NCBI GenBank assembly: GCA_014381985.1
Contig: JACNKP010000031.1
Location: 1 to 62,957 of the forward strand
DNA: 62,957 nt
Direction: 5' to 3'
Origin: SAR92 clade bacterium
GTDB taxonomy: Bacteria > Pseudomonadota > Gammaproteobacteria > Pseudomonadales > Porticoccaceae
The notes under the pieces were generated by a model. It was given only the letters and a program-made list of their open reading frames with translations, made no database searches and had not been told where the DNA came from. Shown here piece by piece: positions 35,607-47,963 of this stretch. How positions within the stretch are numbered: position 1 is the stretch's first letter; every line of letters begins with the position of its first letter. Position numbers and translations under genes: made by a program.

Positions 35607-36899
35607 ATGTCAATTAAACCCATGACCCAGAAATATTATATGGACTCTTATTACACCGCTAGCAGCCCTGCTGGGCCTTCGTTTGAGTCTCTTCATGGGG
35701 AAGAAGTCGCTGATGTCTGTATCGTTGGCGGCGGCTATACGGGCCTGTCCTCTGCACTACACCTCGCCAAAAAGGGTTATAAAGTAGTGCTCCTTGAGGC
35801 TGAGACCGTTGGTTTCGGAGCTTCTGGCCGAAACGGTGGCCATGTCGGTACTGGCATGAATATGGATCAGCAGGATATAGAGCGTAAATTTGGCGGTGAA
35901 ATTGCACATTCCCTGTGGACGATGAGCCTAGAAGCCGTGGATACGGTCAAGGAGCTTATCTCAGACCACGGCATTGATTGCGATTTAAAGTATGGCGGCG
36001 TGCATTTGGCGCACAAACCCGGTTACTGTAAAGAGCTTGAAGGCGAGATAGAGTTTTTACAAAATCGTTATAATTTCAATGATATAGAGTATATACCTAG
36101 AAATAGACTTAATGAAATAATAGGTAGTAAGGCTTATTATGGTGCGCAGTGGAACAAGGCATCGTTGCATCTTCATCCGCTGAAGTATGCTGTAGGTCTG
36201 TTACAGGCCGCGGTGGATGCAGGCGTTACCATTTACGAGCACTCTAGGGTGTTGTCATACAGTGGAACACCGGTGGTTGTTAAGACGACCAGGGGCCAAA
36301 TTACTGCGACTGACTTGATTTTAGCGTGCAACGGTTATATTGAAGACCTTGAGCCTAAGATAAACGGTTATATTATGCCGATTAATAACTTTATTGTTGC
36401 TACAGAGCCTCTATCAGACGAGGTTGCAGCCTCTTTGATCCCAAAGGACACCGCCATGGAAGATTCGCGGTTTGTCATCAATTATTGGAAATTATCTGCT
36501 GATAATAGGCTTATTTTTGGCGGTGGTGAAAACTATCGACGCGGATTTCCGTCGGACATCAAAGGCTTTGTCCAGCCTAATATGTTGAAGGTCTACCCAC
36601 AACTGGCTGGCACTCACATTGACTATGGTTGGGGTGGCACCTTGGCTGTTACGCTAAATCGTCTCCCCCACTTTGGTCGCATTAACGGCAATATTTGGCA
36701 TGTACAGGGCTATTCTGGCCATGGCGTGCCGACCGCTACCTTTGCTGGCAAGCTTGTAGCAGAAGCTATCAGCGGTAAGCACGAGCGTTTTGATATAATG
36801 GCTAATCTCCCCACGGCGAAGTTCCCTGGGGGTACTCTGTTGCGTTGGCCCGGTATGGTAGCGGGTATGCTCTACTACGCCATGCGCGACCGATTTTAG
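35607..36899 (+). CDS. FAD-dependent amine oxidase, PuuB-like
   Basis: D-amino-acid-oxidase-fold enzyme, about 430 residues, likely oxidising gamma-glutamylated amines. FAD motif VCIVGGGYTGLSSALHLAKKG, then FGASGRNGGHVGTGM, ending with WHVQGYSGHGVPTATFAGKL. ATG 35607 is chosen as an upstream frame from 35559 would begin inside the operator repeats; 35622 is an alternative. Paired with the PuuA-like ligase as in the putrescine pathway, but no aldehyde dehydrogenase or hydrolase is nearby. Confidence 0.83.
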   Translation: MSIKPMTQKYYMDSYYTASSPAGPSFESLHGEEVADVCIVGGGYTGLSSALHLAKKGYKVVLLEAETVGFGASGRNGGHVGTGMNMDQQDIERKFGGEIAHSLWTMSLEAVDTVKELISDHGIDCDLKYGGVHLAHKPGYCKELEGEIEFLQNRYNFNDIEYIPRNRLNEIIGSKAYYGAQWNKASLHLHPLKYAVGLLQAAVDAGVTIYEHSRVLSYSGTPVVVKTTRGQITATDLILACNGYIEDLEPKINGYIMPINNFIVATEPLSDEVAASLIPKDTAMEDSRFVINYWKLSADNRLIFGGGENYRRGFPSDIKGFVQPNMLKVYPQLAGTHIDYGWGGTLAVTLNRLPHFGRINGNIWHVQGYSGHGVPTATFAGKLVAEAISGKHERFDIMANLPTAKFPGGTLLRWPGMVAGMLYYAMRDRF

Positions 36900-36910
36900 G
36901 AGAATCTATC

Positions 36911-37540
36911 ATGGTATCTATTAGAGCCCTGTCGCCACGAAGTAAGCCAGTCCAAAAGCGTGCATTGGCAAGGCGTGAGCAAATTTTGGCCGCTACAGCG
37001 GTGCTGCTCGAGGAAGTTGGCCAAGATGATTTAACCACGATTTTGGTGGCTAAGCGGGTTGGCGTTTCGGTCGGTACTCTTTATCACTATTTTCCCAATA
37101 AATACGCCATTCTATACGCTCTAGCGGAACAGTGGCTGGGTGAATGGAACCTCGCCTTGCGAGAGCTTGAGGCTCACAAGATAGAGTCTTTAAGTCTTAA
37201 GAAGTTCGTTGAAAAGGTGATGGACCGTACCCTGTTGGTTTACAAGAACCAGAGCGGTATCCTTCCGCTAGTGCAGGCTATGTTCGGTGTTCCAGAACTC
37301 AAAGAGCTTGACAGCCAGCACGATGAGCTGATTATCGCGTCGATGGCTCGTATGTTTAGGCGGTTAGAAATAACAGAAGATCATGCAGAGCTATCTAGGC
37401 TGGGCAGCGAATGGATGGAAGTCAGCCATGCCCTGCTCTTAGTGATTGTTGATCAAAACCCAACAGACGCAGCACGCAGCCTTTCAGATCTCAAATTTTT
37501 GAGCCTCTGCCTGTTGGAGCGTGCTAAAAGTCAGTTCTAG
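36911..37540 (+). CDS. TetR-family regulator of the Puu-like cluster
   Basis: 209 residues. Helix-turn-helix in TTILVAKRVGVSVGTLYHYFPNKYAIL (about residues 44-70) after RREQILAATAVLLEEVG. ATG 36911 follows GGAG by eight bases and starts 11 bases after the oxidase gene, so they form one transcript. Expected to bind the tandem palindromes at 35553-35596 and to respond to an amine or its glutamyl derivative. The ligand is inference. Confidence 0.85.
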   Translation: MVSIRALSPRSKPVQKRALARREQILAATAVLLEEVGQDDLTTILVAKRVGVSVGTLYHYFPNKYAILYALAEQWLGEWNLALRELEAHKIESLSLKKFVEKVMDRTLLVYKNQSGILPLVQAMFGVPELKELDSQHDELIIASMARMFRRLEITEDHAELSRLGSEWMEVSHALLLVIVDQNPTDAARSLSDLKFLSLCLLERAKSQF

Positions 37541-38901
37541 CGCGTTGGCTCTCGCATAGTAACGAATTCTTCGGCGGCTGAAGGGTGTATCCCCACAGTC
37601 GCATCAAAATGAGCTTTTGTTGCACCCGCTTTTAACGCAATGCCCATACCCTGAATAATCTCTGCGGCATGATCACCTACCATATGGCAGCCAACGACCT
37701 TGTCAGACTGTTGGTCGACGACTAATTTCATAGTTATTCGGTCGTTGCCTCCGCCTAGGGTTTGTATCATTGGCTTGAAATCTGAGGTGTACACCGAAAT
37801 ATCTGTGTATTTAGCCCGCGCGGCTTCCTCGCTCAGGCCCACGGTACCTAGCTCTGGCTGACAAAATACTGCTGTAGGAATATTGTCATAGTCAATACAG
37901 GCAAGCCCATCACCATAAAGGGCATCCACCAGAACCATCGCTTCCTGAAGGGCCACAGGCGTTAGCTGTACGCGGTCAATAACATCACCCAACGCATAAA
38001 TGGAAGGTTCTGAGGTACAGAAATTTTCATCGACTGGGATAGATCCATCCTTGCGCAATTCAACCCCTGCATTTTCAAGCCCAAGACCCGCCGTGTTTGC
38101 GGTACGGCCTGTGGCGTAAAGCACTAACTCGGAGGACATCGACTCGCCGGACGCAAAGTTGACGTGCAAGCCATCAGCCCTTTTTTGGATGTTGGTTATC
38201 TGTGTTTGCAGATGTATGTTGACGCCTTTATCCCGCATTCCTGCCGTAATTTTGTCACTCATCTCGCGGTCAAAGGATTTCAGCAGATTATTGCCTCGGT
38301 AGACCAGGTGAGTCTCTACGCCCAACCCGTTAAGGATGCCTGCGAACTCAACAGCGATGTAGCCACCACCAACAATCACAGCGGTTTTGGGTAGTTGGTC
38401 CAGAAAGAACATCTCATTGGAGCTAACCGCATGCTCGCTACCTGGGAAATCAGGGATAAAAGGCCAGCCGCCGGTGGCCACCAAGATTGTGCGCACTCGA
38501 TAGGTTTTGCCGTTAACGGCCACCTGTTGAGGCCCAACCACGGTAGCGCGGCCGTTGAACAGATCAGCGCCACTGTTATCGATCAAGGTTTGATAAATAC
38601 CGTTGAGACGCTCAATTTCGGCGGTTTTATTATCTCGCAGAGTTGGCCAGTCAAGCGTTGGTTGCTCGGCCTGATTCCAGCCAAAGCCTTTACTAGCATG
38701 AAATAGCTCGGGAAACTGTGATGCATAGACAAATAGCTTTTTGGGTACACAGCCGACATTGACACAGGTGCCACCAAGGTAGCGCTCTTCAGCCACAGCT
38801 ACTTTTTTGCCTTTGTTGGCCGCCATACGAGCGGCGCGCACGCCACCTGAGCCGGCGCCAATAACAAATAGGTCATAATCAAACGTTAATGTCACTGTCA
38901 T
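37537..38901 (-). CDS. gor: Glutathione-disulfide reductase
   Basis: NADPH-dependent flavoenzyme that regenerates reduced glutathione. FAD motif LFVIGAGSGGVRAARMAA, redox-active cysteines in GGTCVNVGCVPKKL, NADPH motif VIVGGGYIAVEFAGIL and the C-terminal catalytic His in VGIHPSAAEE. ATG 38901 gives 454 residues, the family length; it overlaps the last 23 bases of the truncated cysG. Convergent with the TetR gene, whose stop it overlaps by four bases. Confidence 0.93.
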   Translation of the reverse strand: MTVTLTFDYDLFVIGAGSGGVRAARMAANKGKKVAVAEERYLGGTCVNVGCVPKKLFVYASQFPELFHASKGFGWNQAEQPTLDWPTLRDNKTAEIERLNGIYQTLIDNSGADLFNGRATVVGPQQVAVNGKTYRVRTILVATGGWPFIPDFPGSEHAVSSNEMFFLDQLPKTAVIVGGGYIAVEFAGILNGLGVETHLVYRGNNLLKSFDREMSDKITAGMRDKGVNIHLQTQITNIQKRADGLHVNFASGESMSSELVLYATGRTANTAGLGLENAGVELRKDGSIPVDENFCTSEPSIYALGDVIDRVQLTPVALQEAMVLVDALYGDGLACIDYDNIPTAVFCQPELGTVGLSEEAARAKYTDISVYTSDFKPMIQTLGGGNDRITMKLVVDQQSDKVVGCHMVGDHAAEIIQGMGIALKAGATKAHFDATVGIHPSAAEEFVTMREPTR

Positions 38902-39964
38902 TCCTTTTATCAGTTGTCGGAACGCCAACATAACCCACTGGTGTCGTTATTCCGGGTACTACGTGTAATGAGATATTGTGCTCCATTAGCGTTTCAATTT
39001 CTTGGTTACCTTGGTCAAAAGTCAAGGGATCGCCACAAAGGAGGTGCACAACACGATTACCTTGAGCGGCTGATGTAATCATCTTCTGAATAATGTTTTC
39101 CTCTGTTACAGGGTGCTTACTCTTTGCCCTGCCGACGTAAACTCTGCCGGCATCTCTGCGCACCAGATTTAATACAGCGGCAGATACGCCCTGATCATAA
39201 AACACAATGTCGGCCTGCTGCATTAGGCGTAGGGCCTTAAATGTGAGTAGATCCGGGTCGCCAGGGCCTGTGCCAACGAGATATACCTCACCAGTCTCAA
39301 TTTTATCGTGATTTTCTAGCGATTCGCTCAGTAAGCGTTCGGCTTCCGCTATATTGTTGGCATAAGCCTGCTCTGCGACAGTCCCGGAGAATACCTTCTC
39401 CCAAAATGCTTTGCGGTCTAATCCCGATGAGAATTTCGCTTTAACGGTCTCGCGAAAACGACCGGCTAAAGCGGCTAGATGACTCGTCCCAGCTGGAATC
39501 AAGCCCTCTAGCTGTGTACGTAACAAGCGCACTAGTACAGGGGCATCGCCACCACTAGAAATAGCAATTTGAATGGGAGATCGATCTACGATTGACGGGA
39601 ATATGACCGTCGAGAACGCCGGGTCATCAACCACATTAGCGAGTATGTTACTGGCCTGTGCATGTTCAGAGACTAAATGGTTAAGCTTCCGGTCATTGGT
39701 TGCTGCAATCACCAATACTATTGGTGCAAGGTCGACCATATGGCTATGGTCATAAGGTGCTGTTATTAGATTAATGGCGTTATGACCGGACTTTTGGTCG
39801 ACACGAGCCATTTCGAGGAGGTCTGGGCAAAACTCTTTTGCGACAACCGTCACAAGGGCTGAGGCCTCATGGACTAAGCGCACTTTGCGCACGGCCACTT
39901 CGCCGCCGCCGACAACTAATACCTGTCGCCCTTTTAGATTGTGAAAAAGTGGCAGAAAGTCCAT
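38879..39964 (-). CDS. cysG: Siroheme synthase CysG with truncated methyltransferase domain
   Basis: 361 residues. The N-terminal half is complete: NAD motif VLVVGGGEVAVRKVRLV, precorrin-2 dehydrogenase/ferrochelatase core and SSGGDAPVLVRLLR, then the dimerisation segment. The C-terminal uroporphyrinogen methyltransferase domain begins with VYLVGTGPGDPDLLTFKA but stops about 110 residues short of the usual 460-480. It ends in GITTPVGYVGVP plus a charged tail. Its key motif reads CGDPLTFDQGNQE instead of GGDPFIFGRGGEE. So dehydrogenase/chelatase activity may remain, but methylation probably must come from a separate CobA. Confidence 0.85.
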   Translation of the reverse strand: MDFLPLFHNLKGRQVLVVGGGEVAVRKVRLVHEASALVTVVAKEFCPDLLEMARVDQKSGHNAINLITAPYDHSHMVDLAPIVLVIAATNDRKLNHLVSEHAQASNILANVVDDPAFSTVIFPSIVDRSPIQIAISSGGDAPVLVRLLRTQLEGLIPAGTSHLAALAGRFRETVKAKFSSGLDRKAFWEKVFSGTVAEQAYANNIAEAERLLSESLENHDKIETGEVYLVGTGPGDPDLLTFKALRLMQQADIVFYDQGVSAAVLNLVRRDAGRVYVGRAKSKHPVTEENIIQKMITSAAQGNRVVHLLCGDPLTFDQGNQEIETLMEHNISLHVVPGITTPVGYVGVPTTDKRNDSDINV

Positions 39965-39978
39965 GTGCTAAGTGCCTG

Positions 39979-41259
<1,281 letters not shown>

Positions 41260-41266
41260 CTATTCC

Positions 41267-41638
41267 TTAAAATAAACGAGTTAGCCAAATCGCGCTGCTG
41301 ATGGCGATAAGGCATAAAATAACAGTCGCTAGTGTGTAAATAAGCGCCATAAAAAGATGGCCATTTTGCCACAGACCAAGGGCATCTAGCGAGAAGGTTG
41401 AGAAAGTGGTGAAGGCGCCAATAAAACCAATCATTAGCAAACTGCGCATTTCCTGAGGCAGCGCGGCCCTTTCGACAATAACAACAAACAGTATACCCAT
41501 CACAAAGCTACCCAATACGTTGACTGTGAGCGTAGCGTACGGGAACTTATGGCTAGAGACCTGAAATATCCAAGTACTTAGCGCATATCGTGCCATTGAG
41601 CCTAGAGCGCCGCCCAATGCGACTGCGAGCCACTGCAT
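41267..41638 (-). CDS. crcB: Fluoride exporter CrcB/Fluc
   Basis: Dual-topology fluoride channel, 123 residues with four membrane helices. GGALGSMARYALSTW, TLTVNVLGSFVMG and GFIGAFTTFSTFSLD are the Fluc signature, including the phenylalanine-box and Na+ site. Start ATG overlaps the rarA stop as TAATG. No fluoride riboswitch was seen upstream, as the gene is internal to an operon. Confidence 0.94.
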   Translation of the reverse strand: MQWLAVALGGALGSMARYALSTWIFQVSSHKFPYATLTVNVLGSFVMGILFVVIVERAALPQEMRSLLMIGFIGAFTTFSTFSLDALGLWQNGHLFMALIYTLATVILCLIAISSAIWLTRLF

Positions 41639-42984
41639 TAGCCGTTATCCTTGTTTTTGTTAGGGGCGCCAGTATCGTCGAGACTGCGTAAGTAATCTAG
41701 CTTTTCGCCAATCTTCTTCTCTAAACCGCGGTCAGTGGGAAAATAATATTGTTTGCCCTCCAATTCATCAGGCAAATATTTTTCGCCAGGGACATAACCA
41801 TTGTCATGGTTGTGGGCATATTGATAGTCCTTGCCGTAATCTAAATCTTTCATCAGCCCGGTGGGCGCGTTGCGCAGATGCATCGGCACATCATAGCTGG
41901 GAAGCGACTTTACATCTGCCATGACCGCATTAAAGGCGCTGTATACGGCATTACTTTTTGCCGCAACGGCTAAGTAGGCCACGGCCTGAGCAAGGGCTAA
42001 CTCCCCTTCTGGACTTCCTAGTCGCTCTTGAACACTCCAGGCATTAAGCGTTATCTCTAGGGCTCTAGGGTCGGCATTACCAATATCTTCACTGGCAATT
42101 CTGGCTAATCGGCGGGCTAGATAAAGCGGGTCACAGCCGCCATCAAGCATTCTGCATAGCCAATATAGACTGGCATCGGTAGAAGATCCTCGAATCGATT
42201 TATGTAATGCCGAAATTTGATCATAAAAGTACTCGCCACCCTTATCAAAGCGACGCGTATCACCGACTAACACCTGCTCCAAAACAGCCTGGTCAATAAT
42301 CGTTTTCCCTTCGGCTTGAGCCGACAGATCACTGGCAATTTCTAATAGGTTAAGGGCTCGTCGGGCATCGCCGTCAGCGGCATTAGCAATTAAGCTAAGC
42401 GCTTCATCTTCAAGTACCAGCCCCTGAGCTCCCAAGCCTAAAATACTGTCGTCAATAGCGCGCTGAACTAAGGTTTTAATATCAGCTTCAGAGAGCGTTT
42501 TAAGAACATAGACTCGACAACGTGACAGCAATGCATTATTTAATTCAAAAGAAGGGTTTTCTGTAGTGGCACCAATAAAGACAACGGTGCCATCTTCCAC
42601 AAAGGGTAGAAAAGCATCCTGTTGAGATTTATTAAAACGATGAACCTCATCGACAAACAAGATTGTCTTTCGACCCCTTACGTCGCGCTGTTCTTCAGCT
42701 TTGGCTATCGAGGCTCTAATTTCTTTAGCCCCAGATAATACCGCTGAAATACTCTCAAAGTGCGCATCAACCCGCGCCGCTATGATCTTGGCTAAGGTAG
42801 TCTTGCCGACACCAGGGGGGCCCCAGAACACCATGGAATGAAGAGTTCCACTCTCGATGGCTTCACGCAATGGCCGATTGGGCCCAATAAGGTGTTGTTG
42901 CCCGTAAAAGTTCTCAAGGCTGTCTGGCCGCATTCGCGCGGCTAAAGGCCGATAGAGGTCTTGGCTAAAGAGATCATTGGACAT
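41638..42984 (-). CDS. rarA: Replication-associated recombination protein RarA
   Basis: AAA+ ATPase related to clamp loaders that acts at stalled replication forks (MgsA/RarA). Walker [16 protein letters not shown], Walker [16 protein letters not shown], sensor 1 GATTENPSF and Arg-finger [12 protein letters not shown] 42984 gives 448 residues and overlaps the end of lolA by 11 bases; the in-frame ATG at 43023 lies deeper inside lolA. Confidence 0.94.
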   Translation of the reverse strand: MSNDLFSQDLYRPLAARMRPDSLENFYGQQHLIGPNRPLREAIESGTLHSMVFWGPPGVGKTTLAKIIAARVDAHFESISAVLSGAKEIRASIAKAEEQRDVRGRKTILFVDEVHRFNKSQQDAFLPFVEDGTVVFIGATTENPSFELNNALLSRCRVYVLKTLSEADIKTLVQRAIDDSILGLGAQGLVLEDEALSLIANAADGDARRALNLLEIASDLSAQAEGKTIIDQAVLEQVLVGDTRRFDKGGEYFYDQISALHKSIRGSSTDASLYWLCRMLDGGCDPLYLARRLARIASEDIGNADPRALEITLNAWSVQERLGSPEGELALAQAVAYLAVAAKSNAVYSAFNAVMADVKSLPSYDVPMHLRNAPTGLMKDLDYGKDYQYAHNHDNGYVPGEKYLPDELEGKQYYFPTDRGLEKKIGEKLDYLRSLDDTGAPNKNKDNG

Positions 42985-43603
42985 TATTGATAATATCCAC
43001 ACCGGCTGGAATGCTGAAAACAAAGGTTTCTTCGTGCAGCAATGGATTTAGCTGCAGACCACTAAGCACAATCGCCGTGGACTGACCTAGCGTATCAGTA
43101 ATAATAATTGCAGCAGGCTCTTTGCCGGCAAATTGCAGCTCGATCATAGAGAACAAACTGGCATTATCTCTAGGTGTCAGCAAGAACGACGGGGTTTCTA
43201 TGTTAAGACTCTTTTGCGCTACTTCATAGCTTGCTTCAAGACTCTCAAGGTCGCCTGAAAATAATACAGCCGGGGTAGCGCTGAGTCTCCCATCGACGCT
43301 ATTGACAACCACCTGATCTAAATCTGGGTCATAGACCCACAAGGTACTTCCATCGGAGATAACTTGCTGCTCCAGAGGTGCGGTGACATGCCAGACCACT
43401 TTGGCTGGTGAGGCCACTTTAAATAGCCCCTCAGAGGAATCTATCTCGAACCCGTCAGCAGCATAGACAGATTGAACAAAGCTTGCCGACAGGCTCTTAA
43501 TGGGTTCCAGTAGGGCCTGCAGGCGTTCGCTATCAGTCTCTGACGTCTCACCATGGCTGAACGTGGAGGCTAAGAGCACTAACAGTACTGGGTATGCTTT
43601 CAT
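42974..43603 (-). CDS. lolA: Outer-membrane lipoprotein carrier LolA
   Basis: Periplasmic chaperone that takes lipoproteins from LolCDE to LolB. Signal peptide MKAYPVLLVLLASTFSHGE, then QALLEPIKSLSASFVQSVYA, the hydrophobic-cavity core with VWHVTAPLEQQVISDGSTLWVYDPDLDQV. 209 residues from ATG 43603; an ATG at 43633 would lengthen the signal. Between ftsK and rarA as in many gammaproteobacteria. Confidence 0.93.
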   Translation of the reverse strand: MKAYPVLLVLLASTFSHGETSETDSERLQALLEPIKSLSASFVQSVYAADGFEIDSSEGLFKVASPAKVVWHVTAPLEQQVISDGSTLWVYDPDLDQVVVNSVDGRLSATPAVLFSGDLESLEASYEVAQKSLNIETPSFLLTPRDNASLFSMIELQFAGKEPAAIIITDTLGQSTAIVLSGLQLNPLLHEETFVFSIPAGVDIINNVQ

Positions 43604-43636
43604 AAACGATGCTCTAAGCCTGTGCTGATTCATGTC

Positions 43637-46009
43637 TTAATTGTTGTTCTGTACCAAAATGTCGCGACTACCGTTGCTGCTCATAGGGCTGACAATACCT
43701 GATGCTTCCATCTGTTCAATTAATCGCGCCGCGCGGTTATAGCCAACTCTCAGCTTGCGTTGTACAGATGATATCGAGGCCTTGCGGCTCTCCAGCACAA
43801 AGGAGACAGCCTCGTCATAAAGCGGATCAGACTCTGGGTCACTACCGTTCTCATCCCCATTATCGAAGCCAGGAACTGCAATAGAGCTAAGCGAGGCTTC
43901 ATCGGTTATTTCAGTGAGATAATTAGGCTTGCCTCTGCGCTTCCAGTCTGCAACCACTTTGTGAACTTCGTGGTCGTCAACAAAAGCACCGTGGATCCGC
44001 TCAGGAACACTCGTTCCTGGTGGCAAATAAAGCATGTCGCCATGACCAAGTAACTGCTCTGCGCCACCCTGATCAAGAATAGTGCGTGAATCAATTTTTG
44101 AGGACACCTGGAATGCGATGCGAGTCGGAACGTTGGCTTTAATGAGGCCAGTGATCACATCTACTGAGGGCCGCTGGGTCGCTAAAATCAGGTGGATACC
44201 AGCCGCCCGAGCCTTTTGCGCGATGCGCGCGATAAGCTGTTCGACCTTTTTACCGACAATCATCATCATATCGGCGAACTCGTCGATAACCACAACGATA
44301 TAAGGCAGTGTTTCTAATGTTGGCGCCTCTGGAGGCTCTTGCTCTGGGTCCCAGCCGAGGGTCGTCGGATCAAAGGTCCACAGTGGATCGGCCAGAGGGT
44401 TGCCAGCCTTGATTGCGTCTTCGACCTTGCGATTGTAGCCAGCTATATTACGCACGCCGAGAGCAGCCATAAGCTTATAGCGACGTTCCATTTCGCCAAC
44501 GCACCAACGAAGACCGCTGGCTGCGTCCTTCATATCTGTTATTACGGGCGTTAGTAGGTGTGGAATATCGTCGTAGACAGACAGTTCGAGCATCTTAGGG
44601 TCGATGAGGATCAACTTTACCTCGTCGGGGGACGCCTTAAACAAGAGGCTCAACAGCATGGCATTAATGCCCACTGATTTACCCGATCCAGTGGTGCCAG
44701 CAACCAGCAGGTGAGGCATGCGCGCTAAATCAGCGACGGTTGGAACCCCAGCAATATCATTACCTAACGCAAGTGTTAGCGGTGAGGTCGAGCTGTCATA
44801 GGCCTCAGAGGACAGCACTTCGCTGAGACGAACCATTTCTCTCTTTTCATTAGGAATTTCGATACCAACCACAGACTTTCCAGGTATGACCTCAACCACT
44901 CGCACGCTGATTACGGCCATGGATCGAGCCAAATCTTTTGCTAAGCCGCTAATACGGCTAACCTTGATGCCGGCGGCAGGTTGAATTTCAAATCGTGTCA
45001 CAACGGGGCCTGGTAGCACCGCTACCACTTCAGCTGCAATACCAAAGTCTTGAAGTTTTAATTCAAGCAGTCTTGATAAGTGTTCCAGTGACTCAGGAGA
45101 GTATCCGGCCGCTATATCTTTATCTGCAGGATCTAGCAAATTAATAGGCGGTAGAGAGCCCACGATCTCGGTATCATCAAACAGTTTTTGTTGCTTCTCA
45201 CGCAGCACTCTAGGGCTAGGCGGTTTAGCCGGTGCGGCCGTTTGAATACTTGGAGGTACGCGGTTCTGCTTTTGTTTAGTTACCGCCTCAATCTTGACTA
45301 GACGATCACTTAGAGCTTGCTTTGTTTTCTTCTCCTCTGCCCTACGCATACTACGACGACTCAAATATTGACGAATTGAACCTATTGCAGCGATGACGGC
45401 AAAGCCAAGCTTATCAATCAAACGAACCCACGAGATGTCACCAAACACTGTGAGGCCGAACAAAAACAGTGCCATTAGTAAAAGTGTACTACCGGTATGG
45501 CTAAAGAGCGCGATAACCGCATCACCAACATAAGCGCCGAGAATGCCGCCCACGCCCATGCCTTCACCATACATTTCAAGGCCTGGGTATTGGATGGACG
45601 CTAAAGAGGTTGCGCTAATCATGACCAATATAAAGCCAACAATTCTAAGAATCAGAGTTGCCGTATCGAAATCCTCAGGATCCGAAATAAAATAAGTTCG
45701 CAATATCTGCATAGCTCTCAGCGCAAGCAATGCCGGAAATAAATACGCCATCACCCCAAACAATAAGAAAAATACGTCTGATATCCACGCACCGGCTGGA
45801 CCGACGAGGTTTACAACATCATCTCTAGCGCCCGTAAAAGACCAGCCTGGGTCGTTACTGGAGTAACTGACTAGCGCCAGAAAGACAATCACGCAGAGTA
45901 ATAGCCAGCCGATCAAAGCGCCTTCCGCGATCAATCGTTTGCCACGGGAGCTCACCTCCGACATGTTCAATTGGGATTTTTGCTGCTGTTTTGGCTTATT
46001 AGCACTCAA
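43637..46009 (-). CDS. ftsK: DNA translocase FtsK
   Basis: Septal DNA pump that clears chromosome dimers at division. Four N-terminal membrane helices, a short basic linker, then RecA-like motor with Walker [18 protein letters not shown] and Walker [26 protein letters not shown], and the gamma winged-helix domain at the C-terminus ([23 protein letters not shown]). 790 residues, close to pseudomonad FtsK and without the long linker of E. coli. Confidence 0.96.
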   Translation of the reverse strand: MSANKPKQQQKSQLNMSEVSSRGKRLIAEGALIGWLLLCVIVFLALVSYSSNDPGWSFTGARDDVVNLVGPAGAWISDVFFLLFGVMAYLFPALLALRAMQILRTYFISDPEDFDTATLILRIVGFILVMISATSLASIQYPGLEMYGEGMGVGGILGAYVGDAVIALFSHTGSTLLLMALFLFGLTVFGDISWVRLIDKLGFAVIAAIGSIRQYLSRRSMRRAEEKKTKQALSDRLVKIEAVTKQKQNRVPPSIQTAAPAKPPSPRVLREKQQKLFDDTEIVGSLPPINLLDPADKDIAAGYSPESLEHLSRLLELKLQDFGIAAEVVAVLPGPVVTRFEIQPAAGIKVSRISGLAKDLARSMAVISVRVVEVIPGKSVVGIEIPNEKREMVRLSEVLSSEAYDSSTSPLTLALGNDIAGVPTVADLARMPHLLVAGTTGSGKSVGINAMLLSLLFKASPDEVKLILIDPKMLELSVYDDIPHLLTPVITDMKDAASGLRWCVGEMERRYKLMAALGVRNIAGYNRKVEDAIKAGNPLADPLWTFDPTTLGWDPEQEPPEAPTLETLPYIVVVIDEFADMMMIVGKKVEQLIARIAQKARAAGIHLILATQRPSVDVITGLIKANVPTRIAFQVSSKIDSRTILDQGGAEQLLGHGDMLYLPPGTSVPERIHGAFVDDHEVHKVVADWKRRGKPNYLTEITDEASLSSIAVPGFDNGDENGSDPESDPLYDEAVSFVLESRKASISSVQRKLRVGYNRAARLIEQMEASGIVSPMSSNGSRDILVQNNN

Positions 46010-46120
46010 AGGGCGATTTCCCTGTATGTTTGATCTAAGCGAAGTGTATCTGATTCTAAAGAAAACATCAGAACTCAGGCGTCTATATTAGGCATCTATA
46101 AAATATATATCAAAAGGCAT

Positions 46121-46149
46121 TTGGCGTAGGCCGATGTATTCATTATGAT
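46121..46149 (+). promoter_or_regulatory. Probable sigma-70 promoter of trxB
   Basis: TTGGCG at 46121-46126 and TATGAT at 46144-46149 with a 17-base spacer, 63 bases before the trxB start. It lies in the divergent gap with ftsK. Confidence 0.6.
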
Positions 46150-46187
46150 GTCGGTCAAAACCTGAGTCTAAAAATAAATTCCACTGA

Positions 46188-47156
<969 letters not shown>

Positions 47157-47193
47157 GCCCCACTTCTAGGTCTATATTGGAATTTAGATCACT

Positions 47194-47895
47194 ATGAACC
47201 TTGCTTTCCTAGACCCAGATCAACCCAAGTTTCCGGACCCTAGCACTGCTCTGGCTGAGCCAGATGGGCTGCTGGCGTTTGGCGGCAATCTTGAGCCCAA
47301 GACGTTGGTTGATGCTTATCGGCAAGGTATTTTCCCTTGGTATCAAGACGATGACCCTATTCTTTGGTGGAGCCCTGCCACTCGTTGTTTAATCGAACCG
47401 AAAGCACTCAACATTTCTCGCCGTTTGCTCCGGTTACTACGACAGCAGCCTTACCAGATTAAGACTGACAGCGCCTTCAGCGAGGTCGTTAAAGCCTGTG
47501 CAGAGCCGCGGGGTGATGGCGGCACCTGGATTACAGAAGAGATGATGGATGCGTACACAGCCCTGCATGAGCAAGGACAGGCGCACTGCGTCGAGGTTTG
47601 GGATGGTTCTGATCTTGTGGGCGGTATTTATGGCGTACACATAGGTGGTATATTCTGTGGCGAGTCCATGTTTAGTAGGGTTGATAACGGCTCAAAGGTA
47701 GCTATTGCGCATCTTTGCCAGTGGATGGCCGCAGAAGGCCTTGAACTTCTCGACTGTCAGATGATTAATCCCCACCTGCTCTCCCTCGGCGCCATTTCTA
47801 TGCCGCGTTCAGACTTCTTGACGCGATTGCACAATATCCGCGATCGTCAGCATAAATGGTCACTTACCGATTCGCATGATTGGCAATGGCGTTAG
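47194..47895 (+). CDS. aat: Leucyl/phenylalanyl-tRNA-protein transferase
   Basis: Adds Leu or Phe to N-terminal Lys or Arg, making N-degrons. FPDPSTALAEPDGLLAFGG, YRQGIFPWY and ILWWSPATRCLI are family motifs, with VGGIYGVHIGGIFCGESMFS as the catalytic core. 233 residues. In an N-end-rule neighbourhood with bpt, clpS and clpA. Confidence 0.95.
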   Translation: MNLAFLDPDQPKFPDPSTALAEPDGLLAFGGNLEPKTLVDAYRQGIFPWYQDDDPILWWSPATRCLIEPKALNISRRLLRLLRQQPYQIKTDSAFSEVVKACAEPRGDGGTWITEEMMDAYTALHEQGQAHCVEVWDGSDLVGGIYGVHIGGIFCGESMFSRVDNGSKVAIAHLCQWMAAEGLELLDCQMINPHLLSLGAISMPRSDFLTRLHNIRDRQHKWSLTDSHDWQWR

Positions 47896-47963
47896 TGCTG
47901 AGTTAGTTGAGTCCGCGGCGACAATGAATTAGGCTTATTCGATATTATTAAAGCATCCGTCAC

